Origin: Stakelama saccharophila
Lineage (GTDB): Bacteria > Pseudomonadota > Alphaproteobacteria > Sphingomonadales > Sphingomonadaceae
DNA length: 64,000 nt
Direction of reading: 5' to 3'
Assembly (NCBI RefSeq): GCF_032229225.1
Contig: NZ_CP135076.1
Coordinates: 434,001 to 498,000, forward strand
The translations under genes and the position numbers were made by a program. Position 1 is the first letter of the stretch; each line of letters opens with the position of its first letter. Positions 25,972-35,046 of this stretch are shown here, in pieces. The notes beneath the pieces are model-generated. The model was not told the origin of the DNA. It did not search any database and saw only the letters and a list, made by a program, of their open reading frames with translations.

Positions 25972-26639
25972 CGTTTCAGGCTCGCCAGCACGTCGCGGGC
26001 ATGTTCGACGCCCAGTTCCGGGCTGGCGAAGACGGGGGCGGGGATCGCGTCGGCGGGCAGCGAATCGACCACCCGCGCCATCGACGCCTGGGCAAGCACG
26101 ATCGCGTCGACGCCCTGCATCGCCTTGGTCAGCGCGTCGCCGACGATCCGGTCATGGGTGGCGCCGTCTCCGGCCATGACCGCTTCGAACGCGCCTTCGC
26201 AAAGATGTTCGCGCAGCTCGATCCGCCTGCCGCTCTCCTGGGCTGTGCGCCGCACCAGGTCAGCGGTGGGCTTCAGCGTGGTGGGCAGGGTGGCGAGCAC
26301 GCCGATCTTCGCACCACGCCCGATCGCCTGCAGCGCCATCGGGTAATCGACGCGCAGGACCGGCCGATCATGAAGCTGCGCCGCGATATCGACCGCCGGC
26401 CCGATCGAGGAGCAGGTGACGAGCACCGCGTCCGCGCCGGCGTCGAAGGTCGATCCGACCAGATCGATCAGCCGCCGCATGGTCGGCTTTTCCAGCGCAT
26501 TTGCCGCGATGGTGTTCTTGATCAGGCTTTCATCGACGAAATGCAGGATGCGTATATCCGGCATGATCCGCGCGGTCAGCTCGTTGAACAACGGGCTGAG
26601 CGTCGGTGACGTGTGCAACAGTGCAAGGGTCTGCCCCAT
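25968..26639 (-). CDS. Asp/Glu/hydantoin racemase-superfamily protein with one catalytic Cys missing
   Basis: 223 residues of the aspartate/glutamate racemase fold. The first catalytic cysteine is present in VTCSSIGPAV near residue 80, but the position of the second reads VLAQASMARV, with Ala where a two-base racemase has Cys. That pattern is closer to decarboxylases or isomerases such as maleate isomerase or arylmalonate decarboxylase relatives, or to a one-sided catalyst. GGGCGTCG-type glycine turns are conserved only in part. It is co-transcribed with the MFS carrier and lies beside the RuBisCO-like module, so it may act on the same branched sugar acid. Its reaction is unknown to me. Confidence 0.65.
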   Translation of the reverse strand: MGQTLALLHTSPTLSPLFNELTARIMPDIRILHFVDESLIKNTIAANALEKPTMRRLIDLVGSTFDAGADAVLVTCSSIGPAVDIAAQLHDRPVLRVDYPMALQAIGRGAKIGVLATLPTTLKPTADLVRRTAQESGRRIELREHLCEGAFEAVMAGDGATHDRIVGDALTKAMQGVDAIVLAQASMARVVDSLPADAIPAPVFASPELGVEHARDVLASLKR

Positions 26640-26732
26640 GGATCAGTCGTCCTTCTCCTCGGGCGCCGGATGCGTCCGGCGCGGTTTTCGTTCCGACATG
26701 GCATTGCGCCGTGACGCATGGTAATGTTTCTC

Positions 26733-26750
26733 ATATCATAATACTAATTA
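26733..26750. promoter_or_regulatory. AT-rich operator-like site between the racemase-family gene and glcD
   Basis: ATATCATAATACTAATTA is the exact reverse complement of the site at 20231-20248. It lies 13 bases before the glcD start and 93 bases before the divergent racemase-family start. Candidate GntR operator coordinating the glycolate oxidase with the hydrolases. Confidence 0.7.
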
Positions 26751-26763
26751 TGAGCGCGACGCA

Positions 26764-28248
26764 ATGAGGATGCCCGAACCCGACCCCGCTATGCTGGCGC
26801 GGCGTGCCGAGATCGCCGCCGTGCTGCGCGCGATCGTACCCGCCGGGGTGATCGACACGGCGGAGGAGCTTCGCGCCTATGATTGCGATGCGCTGACCGC
26901 CTATCGCCAATTGCCGTTGCTGGTCGTCCTGCCCGATACGGTCGAGCAGGTGGCGGCCGTGCTCGCATGGTGCCACGCAGAGGGCGTCCGCGTGGTGCCG
27001 CGCGGGGCGGGGACATCGCTTTCGGGGGGCGCCCTGCCGCTGGCAGATGGTATTCTTCTGGGGCTGTCCAAGCTGAACCGGATCATCGAGCTGGACCCCG
27101 ACAACCGCGTGGCGGTGGTGCAGCCGGGCGTGACCAATGCCGCGATCAGCGAGGCGGCGGGCGCGCACGGCCTCTATTATGCGCCCGATCCCTCCAGCCA
27201 GATCGCGTGCACCATCGGCGGTAACATCGCCGAAAATGCCGGCGGGGTGCATTGCCTGAAATACGGGCTGACCACGCACAATGTGCTGGGCATCGAGATG
27301 GTGACGATGGCGGGAGAGATTCTGCGCATCGGCGGGAAGATGCTGGAGCGGCCAGGCTATGACCTGCTGGGCCTCGCCATCGGGTCGGAAGGGCTGCTGG
27401 GCGTGGTGAGCGAGGTGACGGTGCGCCTGCTACCCCGGCCCGAGGCGACGCGCGCGCTGCTGATCGGGTTCGACGACGTGGCGACCGCCGGCCAGTGCGT
27501 CGCCGACATCATCGCGCAGGGCATCATCCCGGCGGGGCTGGAGATGATGGACCGCGCCGCGATCCATGCGACCGAGGCGTTTCTCGAGATCGGCTATCCG
27601 CTGGAGGCGGAGGCGTTGCTGATCGCCGAGGTCGACGGGCCCGATGCGGAATGCGCCTATCTGGCCGGAAAGATTCGCGCGATCGCCGAACGGTGCGGTG
27701 CAACGTCGGTGGAGCAGTCGGCCGGCGAAGCCGATCGGGCGCGCTTCTGGGCCGGGCGCAAGGCGGCCTTTCCCGCGATGGGGCGTATCTCGCCCGATTA
27801 TTATTGTGTCGACGGCACGATCCCGCGCCGCCGCCTGCCCGAGATGCTGCGCGCCATGGCGCAAATGTCGGCGCAATATGGTTTGCGGGTCGCCAATGTC
27901 TTTCACGCCGGCGACGGCAACCTTCACCCGATCATCCTGTACGACGCCAATCGCGAGGGCGAGTTCGGCAAGGCGGAGCGGCTGGGCGCCGAAATCCTGA
28001 CGCGGTGCGTCGAAATGGGCGGGGTATTGACCGGCGAACACGGCGTGGGAGTCGAAAAGCGCGATCTGATGCCCGCCCAGTTCGACCCGGTCGATCTGGA
28101 CCAGCAGCAGCGGGTGAAATGTGCCTTCGACCCCCAATTGTTGCTCAATCCGGGCAAGATGTTCCCCACGCTTCGCCGCTGCGCCGAACTGGGCCGCGAA
28201 CATGTCCATCACGGAGAGGTCAAATTTCCCGACCTGCCGCGCTTTTGA
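26764..28248 (+). CDS. glcD: Glycolate oxidase subunit GlcD (FAD-linked)
   Basis: 494 residues. The FAD-binding PCMH domain shows VVPRGAGTSLSGGALP and IAENAGGVHCLKYGLTTHN. The C-terminal FAD-linked oxidase domain shows NVFHAGDGNLHP and GEHGVGVEKRDLM, matching GlcD. With GlcE and GlcF it oxidises glycolate (or D-lactate in relatives) to glyoxylate and passes electrons to the quinone pool at the inner membrane. Length is normal. First gene of glcDEF, which overlap one another; it is controlled from the AT-rich site at 26733. The ATG at 26764 is used; an ATG two codons later (26770) has a GAGG immediately before it and is equally possible. In this locus it would consume glycolate from the RuBisCO-like branch. 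Confidence 0.92.
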   Translation: MRMPEPDPAMLARRAEIAAVLRAIVPAGVIDTAEELRAYDCDALTAYRQLPLLVVLPDTVEQVAAVLAWCHAEGVRVVPRGAGTSLSGGALPLADGILLGLSKLNRIIELDPDNRVAVVQPGVTNAAISEAAGAHGLYYAPDPSSQIACTIGGNIAENAGGVHCLKYGLTTHNVLGIEMVTMAGEILRIGGKMLERPGYDLLGLAIGSEGLLGVVSEVTVRLLPRPEATRALLIGFDDVATAGQCVADIIAQGIIPAGLEMMDRAAIHATEAFLEIGYPLEAEALLIAEVDGPDAECAYLAGKIRAIAERCGATSVEQSAGEADRARFWAGRKAAFPAMGRISPDYYCVDGTIPRRRLPEMLRAMAQMSAQYGLRVANVFHAGDGNLHPIILYDANREGEFGKAERLGAEILTRCVEMGGVLTGEHGVGVEKRDLMPAQFDPVDLDQQQRVKCAFDPQLLLNPGKMFPTLRRCAELGREHVHHGEVKFPDLPRF

Positions 28249-29372
28249 TGCCGATGGTGATCCGCCCCGAAAACAGCGAGGCGCTGACCATTGCGATCCG
28301 CGAACATGTGGAGGCGCGGCGCACCATCGCGGTGCGCGGCGGCGGCTCGACGGGGTGGCGGGGCGATGCCGATGTGCACGCCGACCTGTCGGCGCATCGC
28401 GGCGTCCTCGATTACGATCCCGAGGAGCTGGTCCTGACGGTGCGCGCCGGAACGCCGCTTTCCGAGGTCGAGGCGCTGCTGGCGGAGCGCCGGCAGATGC
28501 TTGCCTTCGATCCTGTCGATGCCGGATTGGTGCGCGACGGGCGTGCGGCCGGCGCGACCGTCGGTGGCGTCGTCGCGACCGGCAATGCCGGCCCGCGTCG
28601 CGTAACGGCGGGGGCGACGCGCGACCATCTGCTCGGCTTTACCGCCGTGTCGGGCAGGGGAGAGGCGTTCAAGGCGGGCGGGCGCGTGGTGAAGAACGTG
28701 ACCGGCTTCGACCTGCCCAAGCTGTTCACCGGCAGCCGGGGCACGCTGGGCGTTTTCGACACGCTGACCCTGCGCGTGTTGCCCGCGCCGCGATTCGAGG
28801 CGAGCATGGTGGTGAAGGCTTCCTGCATGGAAGCGGAACCGGTCATGCACCGCGCGATGCGCCATCCCGCCGGTATTTCCTGTGCTGCCTGGCAGGCCGG
28901 GCGCCTGTTGCTGCGTCTCGAAGGATTTCGTCCCTCGGTCGATGCGCGGTTCGATGCCGTGGCGACGATGATCGGCGCCGACCGTGTCGAGCGGATCGAG
29001 GCGGAAGAGAGCGCCGGATTGTGGCGCGGCGTGGCGCAGGTCGCGCTACTGCGGAAAACACCGACGCTCTGGCGAACATCGCTTCCCGCCACGGCCGGCG
29101 TCGCCTTTGCCGCGCGAATGATGGCGGAAGGCTTCGCCGCGCTGATCGACTGGGGCGGTGCGCGGGTGTGGCTGGGCGGTGAACACGCGGCAGCGACGAT
29201 GGTGTATCGACTTGCCGCCGAAATGGGTGGCCATGCGCGGCTGGTGCGCGGTGTCAGCGATACGCCGGCGCCGCTGCCCGATACGGTGACCCGAACGACG
29301 AGCGAGCGGATTCGCGACGCTTTCGATCCGCATCGCCTGTTGAACCCCGGCCTCGATCCCTGGAACCATTGA
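28248..29372 (+). CDS. glcE: Glycolate oxidase subunit GlcE (FAD-binding)
   Basis: 374 residues, ATG overlapping the glcD stop by one base. The FAD-binding fold is seen in RTIAVRGGGSTGWRG, VVATGNAGPRRVTAG, ATRDHLLGFTAVSG and VVKNVTGFDLPKL, then a shorter C-terminal domain than GlcD, ending DPHRLLNPG. This is the second flavoprotein subunit of the three-part complex and is not active alone. Order and spacing glcD-glcE-glcF match the classical operon. Confidence 0.9.
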   Translation: MPMVIRPENSEALTIAIREHVEARRTIAVRGGGSTGWRGDADVHADLSAHRGVLDYDPEELVLTVRAGTPLSEVEALLAERRQMLAFDPVDAGLVRDGRAAGATVGGVVATGNAGPRRVTAGATRDHLLGFTAVSGRGEAFKAGGRVVKNVTGFDLPKLFTGSRGTLGVFDTLTLRVLPAPRFEASMVVKASCMEAEPVMHRAMRHPAGISCAAWQAGRLLLRLEGFRPSVDARFDAVATMIGADRVERIEAEESAGLWRGVAQVALLRKTPTLWRTSLPATAGVAFAARMMAEGFAALIDWGGARVWLGGEHAAATMVYRLAAEMGGHARLVRGVSDTPAPLPDTVTRTTSERIRDAFDPHRLLNPGLDPWNH

Positions 29373-30673
29373 TGCAGACGCGCTTTTCCCCCGAGCAGCT
29401 TGCCGATCCGACGACGCACGAATCCGAAACCGTTATCCGGCGCTGCGTGCATTGCGGCTTCTGCACCGCGACATGCCCCACTTATGTCCTGCTCGGCGAC
29501 GAGCTGGACAGCCCGCGTGGGCGGATCACGCTGATGAAGGAGATGCTGGAGCGCGGTGAGACGCCGACGCGAGAGGTGGTGACTCATGTCGATCGCTGCC
29601 TTTCCTGCCTGGCATGTGAAACGACCTGCCCCTCGGGCGTCAGCTATCGCCGGCTGGTCGACCATGCGCGAAGCTATATCGAGGCGACCTATCGCCGGCC
29701 GCTCGGCGACCGGATGCTGCGCGGTATGCTGGCGGCGATCCTGCCCTATCGGCGGCGTTTCGCGACGGCCGCCCGGCTGGGCAGGATGGTGCGTCCGCTC
29801 GCCCCGGTTATGGAACGATGGGAAGCGCTTCGCCCGCTTGCCGCGATGCTGCGCCTGTCGCGCCGTCCGCCGCCCGTGCCTGCGTACCGCGCTTGCCGGA
29901 CTGCGCCGGTGCGGCGCCGCGTCGCGATGCTGGAGGGGTGCGTGGAGCCGGTGATGGGCGCGCATGTGCAGGCGACGGCGCGGCGGTTGCTGGAGCGGAT
30001 GGGCTGCGAAATCGTGACGGTATCGGGCGCCGGATGCTGCGGAGCGATGCCGCAGCATCTGGGGCAGGGTGAGCGGGCGGAGGATTTCGCCCGCGCCAAT
30101 GTCGATGCGTGGAGCCGTGCCATCGCCGCAGGAGTCGATACCATCGTCGTCACTGCATCGGGATGCGGCAGCGTATTGAAGGATTACGGCCATTTGCTGC
30201 GAAGCGATGCGCGATATGTCGAAGCGGCGCAGCGGATATCGGCGCGGGTGCGCGACGTGACCGAGCTTGTCGCCGAGCTTGGGCTGCCCGACGGCGTGCT
30301 GGGGGACGATGCCCCGGTGGTCGCCTATCATCCCGCTTGTTCGCTGCAGCACGGTCAGCGGGTGCGCGACATGCCCAAAGCCTTGCTGGAACACGCGGGC
30401 TTCGTGGTGATGCTCCCGTGGGAGGCGCATCTGTGTTGCGGGTCGGCCGGCACCTACAATATTTTGCAGCCCGCCATCGCCAGTCAGCTAGGCGCGCGCA
30501 AGGCGGCGGCGCTCGATACAGGGCGCCCGCGCGCGATCGCGACCGGCAATATCGGCTGCATGGCCCAGATCGCGCAATATACCGACACGCCGCTGGTTCA
30601 CACGGTCGAACTGCTGGACTGGGCGACGGGCGGGCCGATGCCGCCCGCGCTTGTTCAGGCGCGAAAGGCGTAG
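29372..30673 (+). CDS. glcF: Glycolate oxidase iron-sulfur subunit GlcF
   Basis: 433 residues. Two 4Fe-4S cluster motifs near the N-terminus, CVHCGFCTATCPT and CLSCLACETTCPSG, precede two CCG-type domains (GAGCCGAMPQ and LCCGSAGTYN) that define GlcF and heterodisulfide-reductase-like subunits. It carries electrons from the flavin subunits to the membrane quinone. The ATG at 29372 overlaps the glcE stop; a TTG one codon earlier also exists. Its last 19 bases overlap the 3' end of the GH78 gene on the other strand, so the two transcripts converge. Confidence 0.92.
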   Translation: MQTRFSPEQLADPTTHESETVIRRCVHCGFCTATCPTYVLLGDELDSPRGRITLMKEMLERGETPTREVVTHVDRCLSCLACETTCPSGVSYRRLVDHARSYIEATYRRPLGDRMLRGMLAAILPYRRRFATAARLGRMVRPLAPVMERWEALRPLAAMLRLSRRPPPVPAYRACRTAPVRRRVAMLEGCVEPVMGAHVQATARRLLERMGCEIVTVSGAGCCGAMPQHLGQGERAEDFARANVDAWSRAIAAGVDTIVVTASGCGSVLKDYGHLLRSDARYVEAAQRISARVRDVTELVAELGLPDGVLGDDAPVVAYHPACSLQHGQRVRDMPKALLEHAGFVVMLPWEAHLCCGSAGTYNILQPAIASQLGARKAAALDTGRPRAIATGNIGCMAQIAQYTDTPLVHTVELLDWATGGPMPPALVQARKA

Positions 30674-33600
30674 CTGCCCGATCCGACGGTGAAACGCACC
30701 GTGTCGCGCCCGGCGGCGTAGTCGCGCATATCGTCATGTCCGGCCAGGGCGCGTCCGCTCTCTGTCCAGCGGCCCGGCGGCAGTTCGACATCGGCCGCCG
30801 TGTTTGGCGGCACCGTCAGGTCGAGCGCGGTCATCGCCCCGTCCTTGCCGCGTACCGCGGTTTCGATCCGACCCATGCACGAATCGTACACGGCCGATAC
30901 ATCGCCGATCGTCGGAAGGTAGAGCGGGCGGACCGCGATCCGGCGGAAACCGGGCGCGCCGGGGGCGATTCCCGCAAGCCGGCGATAGTGAAAGCCCACC
31001 ACCGCGCCCAGCGCATAATGGTTATAGCTGTTCATCGACACATCGCCGACATCGCCGTTCCAGCGTTCCCAGATCGTCGTCGCACCGCCGCTGGGCATAT
31101 AGCCCCAGGAGGGATAGCCGGTCTGCAGCAACAGGCCCGCCACCTCTTCCAGCCGCCCGGTATCGGCGAGCGCGTCGAGGAGATAGGGCGTGCCCAGAAA
31201 GCCGGTTGACAATTTCATGCCGCGCCGCCGGATATCGTCCGCCAATACCGCTGCTGCCCTTGCCCGAAGCGCGTCGGGCACCAGGCCGAAATGCAGCGAG
31301 AGCACCTGGCTCGTCTGGCTCCCGTTTCCGGCAACGCCGTCGGGGGGCACGAACTGCTTGGCATACGCGCGTCCGATCGCCCGGCGCAGCACGGTATAGC
31401 GCCGTGCGTCGTCCATCCTGCCGCTGGCGGCGGCCATGTCGGCCATCAACTGCGCGCAATAGGCCCAATAGGCGGTCGCGCACAGGATGCGCGGCGTCGT
31501 CTCGTCATCGGGCTGTTTGGCATCGACCGACAGCCAGTCGCCAAGGTCGAGGCCGCGATCGTTGCGCCATATATGGTCGGGATTGTCGCGCGCGACGAAA
31601 TCCATCCATGCGGTCATCGCCCGCCAGTTGGTATCGATGACGGCGGTGTCGCCATAACGCTGCCACAGCGTCCAGGGCAGGATGATGCCCGCCTCGCTCC
31701 AGCCGGCGGTTACCACGTCGGGATAGGATAGCGGCTGCGGTACGACGATCGGATAGCCGCCGTCCTTGCGCTGCGCCGCGCGTACTTCGCCCAGGAAGCG
31801 GCGGAGAAAGGGATCGACCTCCATATTGAACGCCGCGGCGTCGGCGAACACCTGAATATCGCCCATCCATCCCATACGCTCGTCGCGTTGGGGACAGTCG
31901 GTGGGCACTGCGAAGAAGTTGGAGCGCTGGCTCCACAGCGTATTGTGCCACACCTTTTGCAGCAGCGGATTGTCGAAGCGGACCAGCCCCGTCTCGCGGC
32001 ATGCGCTGTGCACCACCTGCGCTTCGACGGCTTCGGCGGAGAAATCGCCCGGATAGCCTTCGATCTGAATGTAGCGAAAGCCGTGATAGGTGAAATGCGG
32101 CTCGAAGCTCTCCCCCTCGGCATCGCCGCGCAGGGTGAAATAATCGGTTGCGCGCGCGCCGCGCAGATTGGACTGGTCGACCGTGCCGTCATCGTTCAGG
32201 ATTTCGGCGAATTTCATCGCGATGGTCGCGCCCGCCTCCCCCCTGGCGGAAACGCGCGCCCAGCCGGCGAAATTCTGTCCGAAATCGAGGACGTGCACGC
32301 CGGGGTGCGGCTGTGTCACCGCGACGGCTTTGAGCGCGCGCATGGGTTCGAGGCGCGGGCTCGCCTGCGCGACCAGCCGGGTGGCGGGCGCCTCGCCCGA
32401 TTTCACCCTGGGCCACTGCGCCTCGTCAAAGCCCGGCACGTCCCAACCCGGCGTGCGCAAGCGCGCATCGAACGTCTCGCCCGCATATATGTCGGACATC
32501 AGCACGGGGGTGGGGCCGATCCGCCAGTCGGGGCCGGTCGTCACCCAGTCGCTGGCGCCGTCGTCATAATCGAGCCTGAGCTGCAATCGGAGGCGGCGCG
32601 GCGCGGGGCCGAAGCTGTAGCGCTCCAGCCGCCAGCCATAGGCCCCGGCATACCAGCCGTCGCCGACCACGACGCCCAGCGCATTCTCGCCTTCGCGCAC
32701 CAGATCAGTGACGTCATAGGTCTGGTAGAGGATATGGTCGCGCGACACCGTGATCTCGGGCGCAAGCTTTGCGCGCGAAATCCGCTTGCCATTGATACGC
32801 GCGTCATAGGCGCCCAGCGCCGTGGCATAAAGGCGCGCGCCGACCACCTTGCGCTTCGGGCGAAAGCCGGTGCGAAGCAGCAGCGCCGGTTCGCTGGGGC
32901 GCGGATCGTTCTGCGCGTTGGAGCCGGATCGCTGCGCGTGCGGCCAGGCGGAGGCGTCGAAATCGGCGGCGGTCCAGCCTTTGCCGGGGTCGGGCATGAC
33001 GCGCCAGCGCGACCCGCTCACCAGGCGCTCGACCGCGCCGCCGCGCTGATGCAGCCGGATCAGCGCCGCCATCGCGCCGCCATCGACGGGGAAGAAGCCC
33101 TCGGTTTCCGCCGACACGAGCACGCATACGCAGTTGCGTCCGGCGCGAAAATTCGCCGGGAAGGGGGTGAGCGTGCCCCAATATGTCTTTCCCTCCATCC
33201 GCATGGGTTCGCCATTGACCCAGACGCCCAGCAAATCGTCCTTTCCCGAAACCAGCAGGTCGGCGGATTGGAGGTCTCCCGGGGCGTCGAAATCCAGGCG
33301 GAAGGCGTGCGGTCGCCCGTCGATCGCCTTTTGCGACCAGATCCATTGCAGCCCGGCCTGACGGTCGGCTTGTGCCTGCGCGTCCTCGGCGACGATCCAG
33401 TCGGCCTGCCAGTCGGCCTCATCGAGCAGCCCGCCCTCGAACCAGCTCGGATCGGCTGCGGCGCGCCGGCCGCGTTCGTCGGTGATCTCGACCGTCCACC
33501 AGACGCGCTGCATGGAACGCAGCGGCGGACCGCCATAGGCGATGTCGATGCTCGCGGCGGACGCGACCGGTTCGCTGTCCCATAGATCGGCCTCGCCCGC

Positions 33601-33861
33601 CGCAAGCTTTTCGCGCGTCGAAGCGGCGCGAATACGGTAGCTTTTCTGAACGATCCCGCGCTCGTCACCCTCCAGCCGCCAGGACAGGCGCGGGCGGGTG
33701 ACATCGGTTCCCAGCAACTCCACCGTGTTTTCCGCTCGCAGGTCGGTGACGGTCAGGCCGCCCGAAGCCCGTGCGGTCGCGCGCGTCGCGGACAATGTCG
33801 CGCCCGCGGCGGCGCCGGCCGCACCGGCGCCCAGAAACCGGCGGCGATTGATCGACGGCAT
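30655..33861 (-). CDS. Tat-exported GH78 alpha-L-rhamnosidase
   Basis: 1068 residues, start set at the ATG after GGGAGAGG; an ATG five codons earlier is less likely. A twin-arginine signal (NRRRFLGAGAAG) leads. Domains in order: fibronectin-like N-terminal (RPRLSWRLEGDERG), a carbohydrate-binding beta-domain (RPHAFRLDFDAPG), then concanavalin-like and helical (alpha/alpha)6 catalytic domains. The catalytic signature CPQRDERMGWMGDIQ (Asp660-Glu661) is followed later by GWSEAGIILPW, and a C-terminal beta-sandwich ends the protein. The enzyme removes terminal alpha-L-rhamnose. It is the last gene of the minus-strand rhamnose operon that includes RhaT and the catabolic enzymes, linking release and use of the sugar. 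Confidence 0.95.
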   Translation of the reverse strand: MPSINRRRFLGAGAAGAAAGATLSATRATARASGGLTVTDLRAENTVELLGTDVTRPRLSWRLEGDERGIVQKSYRIRAASTREKLAAGEADLWDSEPVASAASIDIAYGGPPLRSMQRVWWTVEITDERGRRAAADPSWFEGGLLDEADWQADWIVAEDAQAQADRQAGLQWIWSQKAIDGRPHAFRLDFDAPGDLQSADLLVSGKDDLLGVWVNGEPMRMEGKTYWGTLTPFPANFRAGRNCVCVLVSAETEGFFPVDGGAMAALIRLHQRGGAVERLVSGSRWRVMPDPGKGWTAADFDASAWPHAQRSGSNAQNDPRPSEPALLLRTGFRPKRKVVGARLYATALGAYDARINGKRISRAKLAPEITVSRDHILYQTYDVTDLVREGENALGVVVGDGWYAGAYGWRLERYSFGPAPRRLRLQLRLDYDDGASDWVTTGPDWRIGPTPVLMSDIYAGETFDARLRTPGWDVPGFDEAQWPRVKSGEAPATRLVAQASPRLEPMRALKAVAVTQPHPGVHVLDFGQNFAGWARVSARGEAGATIAMKFAEILNDDGTVDQSNLRGARATDYFTLRGDAEGESFEPHFTYHGFRYIQIEGYPGDFSAEAVEAQVVHSACRETGLVRFDNPLLQKVWHNTLWSQRSNFFAVPTDCPQRDERMGWMGDIQVFADAAAFNMEVDPFLRRFLGEVRAAQRKDGGYPIVVPQPLSYPDVVTAGWSEAGIILPWTLWQRYGDTAVIDTNWRAMTAWMDFVARDNPDHIWRNDRGLDLGDWLSVDAKQPDDETTPRILCATAYWAYCAQLMADMAAASGRMDDARRYTVLRRAIGRAYAKQFVPPDGVAGNGSQTSQVLSLHFGLVPDALRARAAAVLADDIRRRGMKLSTGFLGTPYLLDALADTGRLEEVAGLLLQTGYPSWGYMPSGGATTIWERWNGDVGDVSMNSYNHYALGAVVGFHYRRLAGIAPGAPGFRRIAVRPLYLPTIGDVSAVYDSCMGRIETAVRGKDGAMTALDLTVPPNTAADVELPPGRWTESGRALAGHDDMRDYAAGRDTVRFTVGSGSYAFRA

Positions 33862-33916
33862 TATTCCTCTCCCCATTTTGCCGCTGGTTCGCGCCGCCTC
33901 CGGCGCGGCGATAGTG

Positions 33917-35002
33917 TCACACCGAACCGGAAGAGATCGCGTTGCCCCATCCGATCACGACGGTGGAGCCGATCAGAATGGCAAGGCCGATGGCGAGGAG
34001 GGATTTGGCGCGGCTGCCCGATCCCCTCCATTCCTTCAGGCCGATGCCCCACAGCGTGGCGAAAATGATGATGCTGGCCATGTGGATCGTCCAGCTCGAA
34101 AAGCCGTACCTGCCCATCTGGCTTTCGCCCATGGTGTAGAAGAAGAACTGGAAATACCACATCGTCCCGCCCAGCGCGGACAGCAGGTAATTGCGCAGCA
34201 GCGGACTGCGCCCCTCTGCCGGCGCTCCGTTTTCGTCGATCGCGGCAGCGCCGGTAAACTGCCCCGCGCTGCGGTTCCTGGCGATCAGATAGGCGCACCA
34301 CATAGCATTGGTGGCAAAGCCGCCCAGCAGCACGACGCACAATACGGGAAGGCCCTGCATCAACGGGTCGGTGCCGGCCGCGACGGTCGCCTGCCGGATG
34401 GGTTCACCCGCGGCCAGGCCATAAGCGAAGCAGGCCGACATGATGCCCGAGAATATCGCGACGACCATGCCGCGCTTGAAGTCGCGCTCGGTGCTGCCCG
34501 GCGCGCGTCCGTCGGCCTGATGCTTTTCCTTGGCATGTCCGGCAAGACCGATCACCGCGATGCCGGCCAGCGCCACCAGCACGCCGGCAAGCACGATCTG
34601 CCCGCCGGTGGAAGGAAGCAGCGAGGTGAAGAACTCGCCGCTGACGATGGGCGGGATCAGCGTGCCGAACGCCGCCGTCAGTCCCAGCGCCACGGACGTG
34701 CCCAGCGATATGCCGAGATAGCGCACGGCAAGCCCGTATGTGAGCCCGCCAAAGCCCCATAGAAAGCCGAAGAACGCGCACCAGAACCAGGTGCGGGCCG
34801 GGGCGTTCGCCAGAACGCCGAACAGGTCGTGCGTCTGAAGCAGTGCGAACAACCACGGCGCGATGATCCAACTGAACAAGCCGCCGGTGATCCAGAAAAC
34901 TTCCCAGGACCAGCGTCGCACCCCGCGATAGGGCACATAGAAGCTCGCGGAGGCCAGCCCGCCGATCCAGTGGAAAACCACGCCGATAAGCGGGTTGATC
35001 AT
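33917..35002 (-). CDS. rhaT: L-rhamnose-proton symporter RhaT
   Basis: 361 residues with ten predicted membrane helices, in the RhaT family of the drug/metabolite transporter superfamily. Characteristic stretches are FYVPYRGVRRWSWEVFWI in the first loop, LWGFGGLTYGLAVRYLGIS and YFQFFFYTMGESQMGRYGF. The family imports L-rhamnose with protons. Its position between the GH78 rhamnosidase and the rhamnose catabolic genes supports this substrate, with L-fucose or a close analogue as the main alternative. No signal peptide; the start at ATG 35002 is followed directly by the first helix. Confidence 0.93.
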   Translation of the reverse strand: MINPLIGVVFHWIGGLASASFYVPYRGVRRWSWEVFWITGGLFSWIIAPWLFALLQTHDLFGVLANAPARTWFWCAFFGFLWGFGGLTYGLAVRYLGISLGTSVALGLTAAFGTLIPPIVSGEFFTSLLPSTGGQIVLAGVLVALAGIAVIGLAGHAKEKHQADGRAPGSTERDFKRGMVVAIFSGIMSACFAYGLAAGEPIRQATVAAGTDPLMQGLPVLCVVLLGGFATNAMWCAYLIARNRSAGQFTGAAAIDENGAPAEGRSPLLRNYLLSALGGTMWYFQFFFYTMGESQMGRYGFSSWTIHMASIIIFATLWGIGLKEWRGSGSRAKSLLAIGLAILIGSTVVIGWGNAISSGSV

Positions 35003-35046
35003 CGTTCTTTCCTCTCCTGCGGCGGGGTCGTTGTTTTTGGCCGCGC

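Noticed and set aside
31888..33585. A 565-codon plus-strand frame inside the GH78 gene
   Set aside because: No recognisable family; GH78 on the minus strand has full motifs and a Tat signal.
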